Origin: Hyposmocoma kahamanoa
Taxonomy: Eukaryota > Arthropoda > Insecta > Lepidoptera > Cosmopterigidae
Assembly: GCF_003589595.1 (NCBI RefSeq)
Contig: NW_020654810.1
Coordinates: forward strand, 16,969,594-17,033,593
Direction of reading: 5' to 3'
DNA: 64,000 nucleotides
The notes under the pieces were generated by a model. It was given only the letters and a program-made list of their open reading frames with translations, had not been told where the DNA came from and made no database searches. Positions 11,488 through 20,908 of this stretch are shown here, in pieces. The translations under genes were made by a program, and so were the position numbers. Positions within the stretch are counted from its first letter, which is position 1. The number at the start of each line of letters is the position of its first letter.

Positions 11488-11648
11488 CTGAGGGTCTACC
11501 CCCGTTTTCTAAAACAAATACAGTCAAATAAGTAATACTCGATCAAATTAAACGACGCTGCGTCTTAAGATTTGGTCGAGTATTACTTATTTGACAGTAA
11601 TTGTTTCGGACGGATGTCGGACGGAGAACGAAAGTAGACCACCAATAA
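11488..11648. mobile_element. Palindromic MITE (family E) copy 1
   Basis: CTGAGGGTCTACCCC at the left and AAGTAGACC at the right frame arms carrying CAAATAAGTAATACTCGA and its complement, so the whole unit folds back on itself. It shares its arms with copies at 12.05 and 53.65 kb. Confidence 0.7.
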
Positions 11649-11749
11649 TTGTCTTGATATTCTAAGCTTTAAGCCTTCACTCCAGTTTGGTAGTACATAG
11701 GAACTGAACTACTGAGATTACAGGTATTTCTGTAGTGTAGGATGAGTTT

Positions 11750-12040
11750 CGAAAATTGTTAGGTTAAAATTATTATTAATACAAAGATCGTAAAAACACA
11801 AAGAAAAATTCCTTCGATCCAAGTGGACACGGATCAGTGTCTGTTGCCTTACCGTGTTATCACTCTTACCAACTGAGCTACAGATCGAGTCGGCAGATCT
11901 TACGAATTTCACTACGTGTAACAAACGTTTTGTATTCGGTTAAACGGTTTTTTTGCCGTAACGCCACCTTTGAGAACTTACAGAAACCAATTGGTAAGTA
12001 AACCAACCAATCAGTTGTTAAGAGCGATAGCGACGGTGAG
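11750..12040 (-). mobile_element. tRNA-derived SINE (family F) copy 2
   Basis: The minus strand holds a tRNA-like A box TAGCTCAGTTGGTAAGAG, a degenerate B region, then GAAGGAATTTTTCTTTGTG. The flanking TTTTTTTGCCGTAACGCCAC matches the copy at 43.8-44.0 kb. The A box is intact but the acceptor stem and a clean B box are missing, so this is a SINE and not a tRNA gene. Confidence 0.65.
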
Positions 12041-12049
12041 GCAACAGAC

Positions 12050-12246
12050 TCTGAGGGTCTACTCTCGTTCTCCGTCCGAAATCTGTCTTAAATAACTGTC
12101 AATTAAGTGATACTCGACCAAATCAAAAGACAATACCAAGTATGAAGCTTCATTCGCATCATGCGTCTTTAAATTTGGTCGAGGATTACTAATTTGATAG
12201 TAATAATTTTGGACAGATGTTGGACGGAGAACGGGACTAGACCCTG
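12050..12246. mobile_element. Palindromic MITE (family E) copy 2
   Basis: It starts CTGAGGGTCTACTCTCG and ends ACTAGACCCTGG, with the same fold-back arms as copy 1 and the loop GTATGAAGCTTCATTCGCAT shared with the copy at 53.65 kb. Confidence 0.75.
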
Positions 12247-14480
12247 GTTCGGGTCCAATCGGACCGAAGGTATTTTTTTTTATCTTTGTATCAATAATAC
12301 AATAACAAACGAATGGAGTATTTTCACAAATAATATAAGAATATCATGGTAGTAAAAACCTCGTAACATGATGAATAAAATAAATATTGATAGATTAAAA
12401 CTTCAAACTGACTTATAAGACGATTAGAGGGCAAAAAGTAAATCCCTTTGCATCCCTTAGCGTTCATGATGATAATCATTGACCAATAAACTCAAGAGGA
12501 TTGCTAGTCTCCATACTGATCTCTGATCAATAGCCTGGAAGTAGTATAAATTATGTAAATCGCCGTAATTATCAATTAATTCCTCTTTAATATGAAATGT
12601 AAGAAGTCAGTTTCTTTTCCTTCTAATATTATTCAAATAATTGATCACGAGCTAAAATTATTTTCTGAACATTGACAAATATGCGTATCAAGATGGCGCT
12701 AATCATAAACCATAGTATATAACCAGAAATAGAGACGAAATGTCATTCAATTTGTTTGAAATCTATTCTGCCAAAACATTACTGTGATAATTGCTCTCTG
12801 ATTGGCCAGCCGAATTCGAAACTATTGACGGGTGTTTTCAATTGATTCGTTTCAAATCGATCACTTTAACTCGAGCTTTGCTAGAATAGACGTAAATTGC
12901 AAAATTACATATTTAATATTTAATTACCGATGAAATGTGATTCCGTTGTTTTGTAATGTTTTGCTGTTTTTCCCACACCAAAGAATGGAACAGCCCCCAC
13001 TGTTAGAGATATTACCTTTATTACAATAAATACAGAATATTTTTGGAATATACGGAGCCGTACACACACGTCAGTTGTTGGCGCTTCATCATTTCAGTTT
13101 TCTTATTTGTGATTTCAGCGCAAACAAGAATTGATATTTAAAAGTGACGTAAGTCCCATTTGCCTGATGAGTTGCCAGGGATGAATGGCCTTTATTTCAG
13201 CTCTATTTTTGGTTATATACTCGATGTCCTAAACAAAAAACAACAGCCGGCACAATCCATATACATCTACGCAATAAGCGCCATCAAGTTCATTTGTTTG
13301 TTAACACTGGAAATTAGAGTAGCTTTGATAAATTGCAGCTTGTCAATGTAAAACAAATTAGTTACAAAAATAGCTATTTGGTACTCGTCGCGACATCTGG
13401 CGTACCAATATGTACTAGTACCCGACTACGTTGTCTTGTATCGCGATTATAAGACCTCTGGAATTATTCGTCTATGATGATAATACAACAATCTTAGCAA
13501 AGCTCTGGCGAAGATATTATGGAAAATATCCCTAGAAAGCAAATTTTGCAATAAAATGCAACCTAATTTCGCTGGCTACTTCCGCCATATACTCCTTACT
13601 CTTAGTACTTAATAATATCTTAATTGGATAGACTTCGTCTAAGACGCGCAGTTTAGAGCTATATTATTATTTTAGGCGAAGATAAATAACTTAAAACTAT
13701 AATAAAATCATACATCACGATCACTGAACACTAAAATTAAGTCGACATAAATAACAACAACAATGAAAAACAAAATTAAAAACGGAACATAGTATCATTA
13801 ACACAATTCATGTGAAAAATTGATTGTATCTAAGAGATTCTAATGTTATAAAAGTTCAAACTACTATTTCAATGGAAGAGGGTCGGACTTTCCTTGCTTA
13901 GGATTTATTTAAAGGTAGTTTGTACAATTGTTGGTATAATAATTAATTAAATGTAGGTAATTACTTAAGTACGGAACTGCTTATTAATCATATATAAACA
14001 TCAGTAGATTATTGCGAATTACTCAATAACGACAAAAATATTATGTTGATCCCTTAAATATTCAACACCAGGTACTTACTTACTCACCACCAGAATTACA
14101 CAAAACCTGAGCCAGCAGCTGTATTTTTTACCGTAGGTATAGTTGGTCTTTGTCAAACAGAACGCAACGGTGAGCAGTGCAGAAGGTCGGTTGCTTAAAA
14201 AAATGTGAGTCTGTGGTTAAGCAGGTACCTGGCAATTGCAGTAAATGTTCATTATTTTGTCATAATCACTTATGACGAAATACAAAAATCCCAATCTAAT
14301 GAATAAACTCCAAAACTTTCAATAAAATCCACTAGGAAGGTACTTCACTAGATATCTTCGCTTGTTTAGGCCTAGAAGTAGTAATGCACTCCCAGTAATA
14401 ACGTACAGAAATTAAATAATAAATACTAGCTACCTAAAGTATATACAAGTCTGTCACTAAATGTTTTTTGGCACGATTAT
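12247..14480. other. Pc 3' flank, likely including its 3' UTR
   Basis: Pc stops at 14481 on the minus strand. A minus-strand AATAAA at about 13904 is one candidate polyadenylation signal; others lie further left and I cannot choose. The rest is AT-rich with no ORF worth reporting. Confidence 0.4.
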
Positions 14481-15260
14481 TTACGTGACGTCTAAGGGCC
14501 GGGAGTCACGAGACCTGAAGAACCCCTTTTCGGTGCGGCACTCGCGAATGGTCACCGTTTGTAGGTTCACAGTGACGTCGGTAATGAAGATTTGGTCTGC
14601 CACTGGCGATCGTGATATCCAGAAGGAGGCGCCTCGGCGCACTGGCCGAGGTGGGGGCGGAGGTGGCACTGCTAAGGGTGCTTCGCCCCACGAGTCTTCA
14701 TCTTCTGGCTGCGGCGCCGGTGGTGGCGGCTGCGCGCCTTTCGGCTCCGCGGGGGCCGTGGCCGTGGGCTGAGTTTCGGTACGTCGTTCGCGTTCAGGTG
14801 GCGTGTGTGCGTCAGCCTCTTCCGGAGAGTTTGGAGCTCGTCTAGGTCCTGTTCGCGGTGCAGCGGCCTCTGCAGCGGGTGAAGCAGGCGCAGGTGCACC
14901 GCCGCCCGGCGGTGCCGCTGCGGGCAGCGATGGTGGCACAGCGGCCTGCGGCGTTCTACTGCCGTTCAGTTTGCAGTCGTGTCGCTTCGACGGCGGGCTC
15001 ATAGTGATGGTGACGCCAATCTTGCCGGATTCGCGCGACAGCACCTCGGCCTTGCGCTTGCCGTGGTGGCGCTCTTCGGAGCCGCTGCGCGCGCGCTCCA
15101 CGGGCGAGTGCTCCCGTTCGCGCTTGCGCCCTTGCCGCCGCAGGTCTTCGCCACGCTCGAAGCTCTGGATCAGTCGAGGGTCGAGTATGTTTTCCTCCGG
15201 CTCCCACGTGTTGTGCTTCGGCTTCCACCCTTTCCATTTGACGTAGTACTCCACTTTGTT
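14481..15260 (-). CDS. Pc: Polycomb (Pc/CBX) chromobox protein, last coding exon
   Basis: This exon encodes residues 21-279 of Polycomb, the PRC1 subunit that binds H3K27me3 through its chromodomain. It opens after a TTTCCAG acceptor (15261-15263) with [20 protein letters not shown] and [12 protein letters not shown], the second half of the chromodomain. With Y8 from exon 1, W29 and W32 form the aromatic cage. [18 protein letters not shown] (from residue 88) matches the conserved block of insect Pc. A Pro/Ala-rich low-complexity middle (about 105-230) follows, then the C-terminal Pc box [16 protein letters not shown] with GFFRSRD (240-279), which contacts dRING/Sce. The exon is strikingly GC-rich against AT-rich surroundings. 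At 279 aa it is shorter than fly Pc (about 390) because the His-rich spacer is absent. The open GTG at 15254 is an internal Val, not the start. Confidence 0.95.
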   Translation of the reverse strand, partial: NKVEYYVKWKGWKPKHNTWEPEENILDPRLIQSFERGEDLRRQGRKREREHSPVERARSGSEERHHGKRKAEVLSRESGKIGVTITMSPPSKRHDCKLNGSRTPQAAVPPSLPAAAPPGGGAPAPASPAAEAAAPRTGPRRAPNSPEEADAHTPPERERRTETQPTATAPAEPKGAQPPPPAPQPEDEDSWGEAPLAVPPPPPPRPVRRGASFWISRSPVADQIFITDVTVNLQTVTIRECRTEKGFFRSRDSRPLDVT

Positions 15261-15654
15261 CTGGAAAGAGAGAGACAGGTGGACGGTTATTTAACTATGT
15301 TTTTAAGGAGGCAGGAGCGAGCGTGTGGCAGCGCTGGCCTGGCGCGACTGACCGTGGAGCATAGCGTGCAGCGGCGGTAACGCAAGGGGTGCACTGCCTG
15401 CGCATAAGTGCGCAAATGGTTTGCGATAATTGCAACGGAAAAGGGCTAACCGATCCGATCGTGTAAAATGCTAAAAGTTTCAAAAAAAAACACCAGGTGA
15501 AATTATTACGAAAATCTACCTAAGTATTTGTTGAAATTGTGTTCAAAAGGCCCATTTACTGAACCATAATAATGCAAAAACGCCTAATATACACCTGGAT
15601 ACAATGGATGTAAAAGAAATATTAAAAAACCAGTATCAGAAAAGCCAAATATTT

Positions 15655-15800
15655 GTATCTTTGCAGAGTTCGGGTGCCGGTCGCGGGCGCGGCGCACCTG
15701 CCGCCGGCCGGCATCGGTACCGGGGCGACGTCGCACAGCTGTCGCGCGTATCTCCCCGATCGCAGCGCGACTTTGAGCCGCGCCCGCGCCCGCCATAGCC
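15655..15800. other. GC-rich island inside Pc intron 1
   Basis: About 145 bp of very GC- and CpG-rich sequence in an AT-rich intron, 400 bp from the Pc last exon. All frames are partly open. On the plus strand it is preceded by ATCTTTGCAG, which resembles an acceptor. It could be a CpG-rich regulatory element or an unrecognised exon. Confidence 0.4.
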
Positions 15801-16855
15801 GCGACTTGCGTGCACATAACAACCGTTACACGTGGTCAACATCTACACATGCATTTTCGCTTAACATGCAACTGACAAAAAACAATATACAGGCCCATAA
15901 AAATAGCTACATAGGTATAGCTACCAGAGTAGTTTGTTTGTTTTATTGACGGAAAAAAACATTGTTATGAAACTTGTATCTAGGTACAAGTTTCATAAAA
16001 ATGTATACTGGTAAAGTTCACCAAGATGTGTAAAATCTCAAACACACATTGCACTTGATTGTGACCAGCGCTGGGACGTTCCACGTAGTAAAGTAACTTC
16101 ATTGGATTTAATGTTACTAGCAAACTGGTTAAGTAGTTAAGCAGGTATCTATGTGCGTAATTAGTAGGTACATAATTAGTTATATTACTACTTTGTATCG
16201 CATTCCAATTACTAGTACACGTAAGCGTAAGACATAACTTTGTAATAGGTACTGAATGTTTTTTTTGAAACAAACAGCAGACGCCTATCAAAGTATTCAA
16301 TGCAAACAAGCACACGGCATTGTTTGCTTTAAAAATTTTATTTCGCAACGGGAAACCTTGGTGTTTTTTTTTTATAAAACAGCCGGGCGACAAAGTCATT
16401 ACCGCTGTACGGTCCATTTTCCAATATAAAACCGTATATTTTATTACAGGGTCTCGCTCCCAACGCTTAATTTGACCAGGTATATCAAACAACCTCTACT
16501 TCAAAAACCAAGCAGTAAAGTCGAAAATGCATTAAACCTGAATACATGTAGGGCGTTTCGAATCTAAGGGCGTATTCGGAACCCTCGCGTCTTATTGGTT
16601 TTAAAGTCGAGGGGTGAGGGCTTGAGGATGCTTTCAACACAAAACGTGACTTTGCAACGGCGACTTTTATTTGTATAATGAATTATTAAAAATCTAATTA
16701 CAAACATCAATATTCATTGAGATACCCCATTTCGATAATTATCCGATGAACAAGTAAATTATATAGTTATTGAATATTAGATACGACACAGGTCCTTCAA
16801 AAAACATTTAACGATTAACTTAACAGTCTATAGATTAGCAACACCGTTTCGATCA
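15801..16855. other. Pc intron, no gene seen
   Basis: A small perfect hairpin sits at 15968-15994 (GAAACTTGTA and its complement around TCTAGG). The long minus-strand frame at 15980-16492 has no recognisable domain and is AT-driven. Confidence 0.4.
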
Positions 16856-16929
16856 TTGTAACAATGCAAGTTGCAACTCAACTACACAAACGTCTTTATA
16901 CTTTATTGAAAAAAATAAAAGGATCCGTT

Positions 16930-17170
16930 GGGACGTGCGAGCAAGGTGAGGTCGTTCGGAAGCCGTGCGGCGATTGGTCGACGAACAAACGGGCGGGGCG
17001 AAGGGAGAGGTGCCCCACCCCCGCCGCGTCTCACTCCACCCCCGCACGCTTGCGTCGACCTACCACAATAATGGTATCGGCAACATAGCCCTTAAATGGT
17101 ACAGTCAGAGTTGGGTTTCGATTGGTCGGAGGGCATGGTATACATGGCGGAACCGATGGTTGTAATCGCG
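16930..17170. other. GC-rich patch in Pc intron
   Basis: It contains a CACCCC-rich run, GATTGG and two ATGGCGG/CGCCATGGGCGG sites resembling Pho/YY1-type GCCAT cores. It could be a regulatory element. No coding support was found. Confidence 0.3.
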
Positions 17171-17597
17171 CCATGGGCGGAACACGACTGGGAAGCACAG
17201 ACGCCAATTAGCGGCGATCGAACTCATTGCTGCAATTAGTGAAGGAATAAATTACGATAATCCATGTAATTATTGTTGATATGATAATGAAACAGGTAGT
17301 GAATGCTACTTAGTCATAGTGCGACCTAAACATAATGAATCGCATTTGAGAGGTGTTGTTAAAATTGCAGTCGCACCAAATTTAATTATAGACTATAGAT
17401 TCAATATATGTTGCACTAGAACAGACTTTAGCTATAGATACAGCTCAAGCCATTGTCAAAACGTATGATTCGTCAGTTATTCCATTAATTCATCCTACTT
17501 TGGCAAAGGACAGAATACGCGCGTTTTTTTCAACGCATTCCAAACTACTCGACAAAGAATAGACTTAATTGCAGACATTAAAAGTACTGATGATTAA
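17171..17597. other. Pc intron, nothing recognised
   Basis: AT-rich sequence with no ORF or repeat that I can name. Confidence 0.4.
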
Positions 17598-17650
17598 GAC
17601 AATGCAACTGTTATGTACAAGACACTCTTGTACATAACAGTTGCATTGTC
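17598..17650. repeat. Perfect 24-bp inverted repeat, 5-nt loop
   Basis: Arms 17598-17621 and 17627-17650 are exact reverse complements around ACACT. The right arm is the edge of the family A copy that follows (the ATAACAGTTGCA block), so the left arm is an inverted duplicate of that edge. Confidence 0.9.
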
Positions 17651-17885
17651 ACTCGTTGCAGAGTTTTAAATCACAAAGTCCTGAGCGGCACTGCCACTGC
17701 GCCCATCACCTGAGAAGAAGTTGCAAGTCCTATGAGCCTGTAATTTCACCAACAACCTTACCCTTTAAATCCGTAATGCAGTAACGCTCACATTAAGTAC
17801 CTACTGCTTGGCGGCAGATATAGGTAAGATGGCAGTACGTCTCTAGTGGACGAACACTTTCACAGGGAGCTCTACTGCTACTGCT
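17627..17885 (-). mobile_element. Family A repeat, copy 2, truncated at tail
   Basis: It carries the GGCACTGCCACTGCGCC, CTGTAATTTCACC and GCTTGGCGGCAGATATAGGT blocks. It lacks the outer tail segment beyond the ATAACAGTTGCA block, which is replaced by the hairpin arm. Confidence 0.8.
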
Positions 17886-18464
17886 CATCATGTTGTGAAT
17901 GGTCCCGAGTATCTTGATAGGCTAACTTGATTAAAGTCAGTGTGTTATACCTATTGTGTGATACTGAAGTATCTACACATCTTATAAAAGTGAAGATTTT
18001 TCCACCAATGGTTGTATAACTATTTTATATACGAATATAACTTATTGACGTTTTGTGCTGTAACTAGTTACGATTAGGGCTTTCGAACCTGATGCTTTTA
18101 GGTAATCTCGGGAATATCAAGATATTTGACACCTAAGCCACTTAGTTAAAATATTAAAAAATCTATTAAACCGTCATTTTTTATACTGTTATATACAAGT
18201 TTATACATGTCAACACGTACCTATAGGTAAGTTGTGGATATTGAAACAGGAATAAAATCGGGTCCTCTCTGTTTGGCACGACATTGAACGCCCTTTGTTT
18301 CTTACGTGCACACTATAAAAATTAAATACGTTCAATTTAACATAAACTTTTAGTTTTTTAAATAATTTTTATTTTCACTGGCTTAATGCCTAACGTATGG
18401 AAACCAACTTTAGATAAGTATAAAAATTAAAAAATTTCACAAGTTGGTTAACTTTTGAAATAGT
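17886..18464. other. Pc intron, nothing recognised
   Basis: AT-rich DNA with no feature that I can support. Confidence 0.4.
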
Positions 18465-18656
18465 CTAGAAACTTTATTTTCGGACCTAAATTGCGTAGGT
18501 ACCTATATTTGTTTTTTATAAACAATGCTTCGAGCCCTGTACAGGTCCCATGTTCCGAGCATATTGTTTGAAAAAATATCTACCTACGCGATTTAGATCC
18601 GGAAAAGTTTAATTTCCATTGTGTGACAAACGCGAAAACGTAAGAACTCGATATCA
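18465..18656 (+). mobile_element. Fold-back repeat (family B) copy 1
   Basis: Family B has a long palindrome: GAAACTATTTTTCCGGATTT, an ATATTTGTTTTTTCAAACAA block and CCCTTTACAGGTCCCAT, then their complements, then a unique tail TCGCGAAAACCTAAGAACTC. This copy keeps both arms in diverged form and the tail (CGCGAAAACGTAAGAACTCG). Confidence 0.75.
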
Positions 18657-18729
18657 ATACGATCGACTTGACAAAGCTAGAGACTCTATTCAGAACTCGT
18701 TATAGGCTAGAAAGTCTCGTTTTTCCAGA

Positions 18730-18945
18730 ATGTTCAAGACCACACCGAATCTCACTCCCGAGACGGAGAAATGCAGCGAGACTGACAATCCTACTTACAA
18801 TAGAAAGGAGAATGACGACAATCAGGCACAGAGCTGCTGTCGCGGCAAGTACTGCGCTGCTATAGACACCTACAGCTCTAGTATAACAGCGGCGCGACTT
18901 GTGCGAGAGCGATATAAAGTGCGAGATACTGCTGTTCTCGCATAG
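18730..18945 (+). CDS. Small ORF, 71 codons, uncertain
   Basis: An ATG directly after a TTTTTCCAG acceptor-like motif opens a frame with a hydrophilic N-terminus (MFKTTPNLTPETEK) and a CC..YC cluster (SCCRGKYCAAIDTY). No family is recognised. The second half resembles repetitive sequence, so it may be a SINE-like repeat read by chance. It sits directly downstream of a family B fold-back element. Confidence 0.2.
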   Translation: MFKTTPNLTPETEKCSETDNPTYNRKENDDNQAQSCCRGKYCAAIDTYSSSITAARLVRERYKVRDTAVLA

Positions 18946-19764
18946 AGAATAACAATATAATATTATAATTGTTATGCTAGCTCTACTGCTGTCTTTTTAA
19001 TACAAATCCAGCTTGAGTCGGTCAGAAAAATGTTTTTGCGTCCATACAATAAGTTCGATAAAAATGTTGTGCTTTTCATGTCGGCGCTCTGATTGCAAGC
19101 GAAACGCGCAGCGCCTGTTTCGCTCTTATTACATAGATATATCTTTTTTGGCCGGATTAACGCGATTTCATGTCGATACATGTGGTGATCCAGTTACAAA
19201 TCATAAATGCATTTGATCATGTAAATTTGAAATTTGTTGTACGAAAAATGTTGGCAATGGCATGGACCAAAACGCGTTTTAGTTTAAATGAATGAATGTT
19301 GATAGTTTTGAACAGAAAGTCTGAAAAGTTGTCTTTTCAAAAGCTGACCGATTCACTACCGTAATTAATAAAACACTATTATTTAAATTTGCTGAACCAA
19401 TACCACAGTTCCAAAAAACTGCTTGAAGGAATGTAAAAACAACTAAGAAATAAAATAGACAATTAGAGTATAAATCCTTACGTTTTTTTCTATTGATAGT
19501 TATTTAATTACAGAAAAGGAAATGTTTTATTCAGTAGCTGTTAAGTAAAATGTACGTAAACAGTTCACAACACAGGCATTATTTAGCCGCTTTGACTTAT
19601 CAGCATATCTTTAGCGAAGAATAGATCAAAGGAGTCAGTTGGCTCGTAAAGTTCTTAAGAGCGTCTATTGCACAATGAAAACCAACTGAAAACACGTGGG
19701 TACCGTCAGCAAAGTCGACACGTTGCCACTATGAAGGTTGAATACCAATAGTTTGATTCTTTTT
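18946..19764. other. Pc intron, nothing recognised
   Basis: AT-rich DNA with no supported feature. Confidence 0.4.
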
Positions 19765-19890
19765 GTCAACCAGGGGCGTTTAAGGACTAGGACATAATCT
19801 TTGCAAAAAACAAAAGATTTTCGCGAAAAAGGGTCTATAACGCAATGGACTGGGCCAGTTAACCATCTCCGCTTGCAAACAATACTGTTT
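19765..19890 (+). repeat. Unnamed repeat (family H) copy 1
   Basis: TTGTCAACCAGGGGCGTTTA and GAAAAAGGGTC blocks align with 37160-37310. It lies just upstream of the LINE ORF2 end and may be part of it. Confidence 0.5.
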
Positions 19891-19914
19891 TGTTACAGGG
19901 AAAGTTTCAACTTT

Positions 19915-20110
19915 TCTGATGGCGTACGATCTCGCTTCGCTCCCACATTTATATGGCGAAGGGCTAGGGAGTGGAATTTCTGTCTGCAGACTTATTCCCC
20001 GAACGCTGTAACTCGGGACTTTTCAAGGCGACAGTGAATAGGCATTATTTAGGTGCGCATGCTCCATCGTCGACCTCGCCGTTACTTTCCATCGGTTGTT
20101 ATCGACGTCA
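19915..20110 (+). pseudogene. LINE ORF2 C-terminus fragment, frameshifted
   Basis: After RRARE a frame change gives EFLSADLFPER and LFKATVNRHYLGAHAP. It matches, residue for residue in many places, the better preserved fragment at 41.3 kb (WNSLPADLYPERYN, LFKARVNRHYL). This is the end of a lepidopteran non-LTR retrotransposon reverse-transcriptase ORF. At least one frameshift is present. Confidence 0.65.
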
Positions 20111-20264
20111 AATTCACTTTTTTTTTATAAAAAGCAATGTTTTGTAAAATCGTGTTACATCCTGAGCTGTAAGCTCATGTCAATATCGTTATATATTTAT
20201 TAAGAAAAGGTAGACATGCGTTCGTTTTTAAAAGCTGAGTAAAATAGTATGTTTTCGGCTCAAA

Positions 20265-20545
20265 TTACGTTAGGTACAGCGGAACGGAATGGAAGCTAGT
20301 TTTTGTTAAAAAATTTTACATACCTAACGTAATGAAGTTTATGTCAATTGTGTAAAGTAAAACCTAGAAACGATGTGGTAGCTGCGGAAAATCGAGACTG
20401 CGCGAGAATTCTCCGGAAGATGTGCGATCTATTTTTTGGCTCGTAGGTACCTATCTAGTTTGCACGTTACATAATTGACATAAAGTTCATTATGTCAATT
20501 GTCTAACATTCGCTTCCATTCCGTTCCGGGGTGGTACCACAGATA
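20265..20545. mobile_element. Probable MITE with GGAACGGAATGGAAGC ends
   Basis: GGAACGGAATGGAAGC at 20281 and its exact complement at 20512 bracket about 230 bp. A second inner hairpin (AATTGACATAA and complement) lies near 20480-20505. Target duplications were not resolved. Confidence 0.55.
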
Positions 20546-20608
20546 CGCTAGTAATGACGAATGTGTCGATGAGTCAAATAGACAGGGTTTACGCGCGATT
20601 TCGTACCA

Positions 20609-20908
20609 GTAGAGCTTCTTGTAAAAGAGTTCGTTCAGAGAGGTACTGCCAATGGGTACGGACCTATTTCTGCCGCCAAGCAGTGATGTGAGCATTAATG
20701 CGTTTCAGTTTAGAAGGATAAGGGAGTAGTTACAATTATAGGTACATTGAAATAGTCAACTTACACCTCAAGGTGACGGTGCAGTGGCAGTACCTCTCAG
20801 ATCTAAGCTATTTAAAGCTCTGAATGACACTGCAACTGTTATAGGTAGGCGTGTCGCTTACCACCAGGCGCCTTGTTCGTCTCATCACTTGGTGTCAGAA
20901 AAAAAAAC
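20609..20908 (+). mobile_element. Family A repeat, copy 3, full length
   Basis: The sense copy runs from AGAGCTTCTTGTAAAAGAG to TCACTTGGTGTCAGAAAAAA. It carries all blocks and an A-rich end, supporting a retroposon polarity. Confidence 0.85.

Noticed and set aside
11810..11890. Possible tRNA gene (minus strand)
   Set aside because: The A box is good, but no acceptor stem closes and the B box is degenerate. The body is shared with two other SINE copies.
14803..15246. Long plus-strand ORFs over the GC-rich region
   Set aside because: They are antisense shadows of the Polycomb last exon.
15980..16492. 170-aa minus-strand ORF inside the Pc intron
   Set aside because: No recognisable domain; composition is that of AT-rich intron sequence and no splice pair supports it.
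16864..16944. ATG-to-GTGAGG stretch as a further first exon
   Set aside because: The donor is weak, the phase differs from the other two mini-exons, and the leader is AT-rich without promoter motifs.
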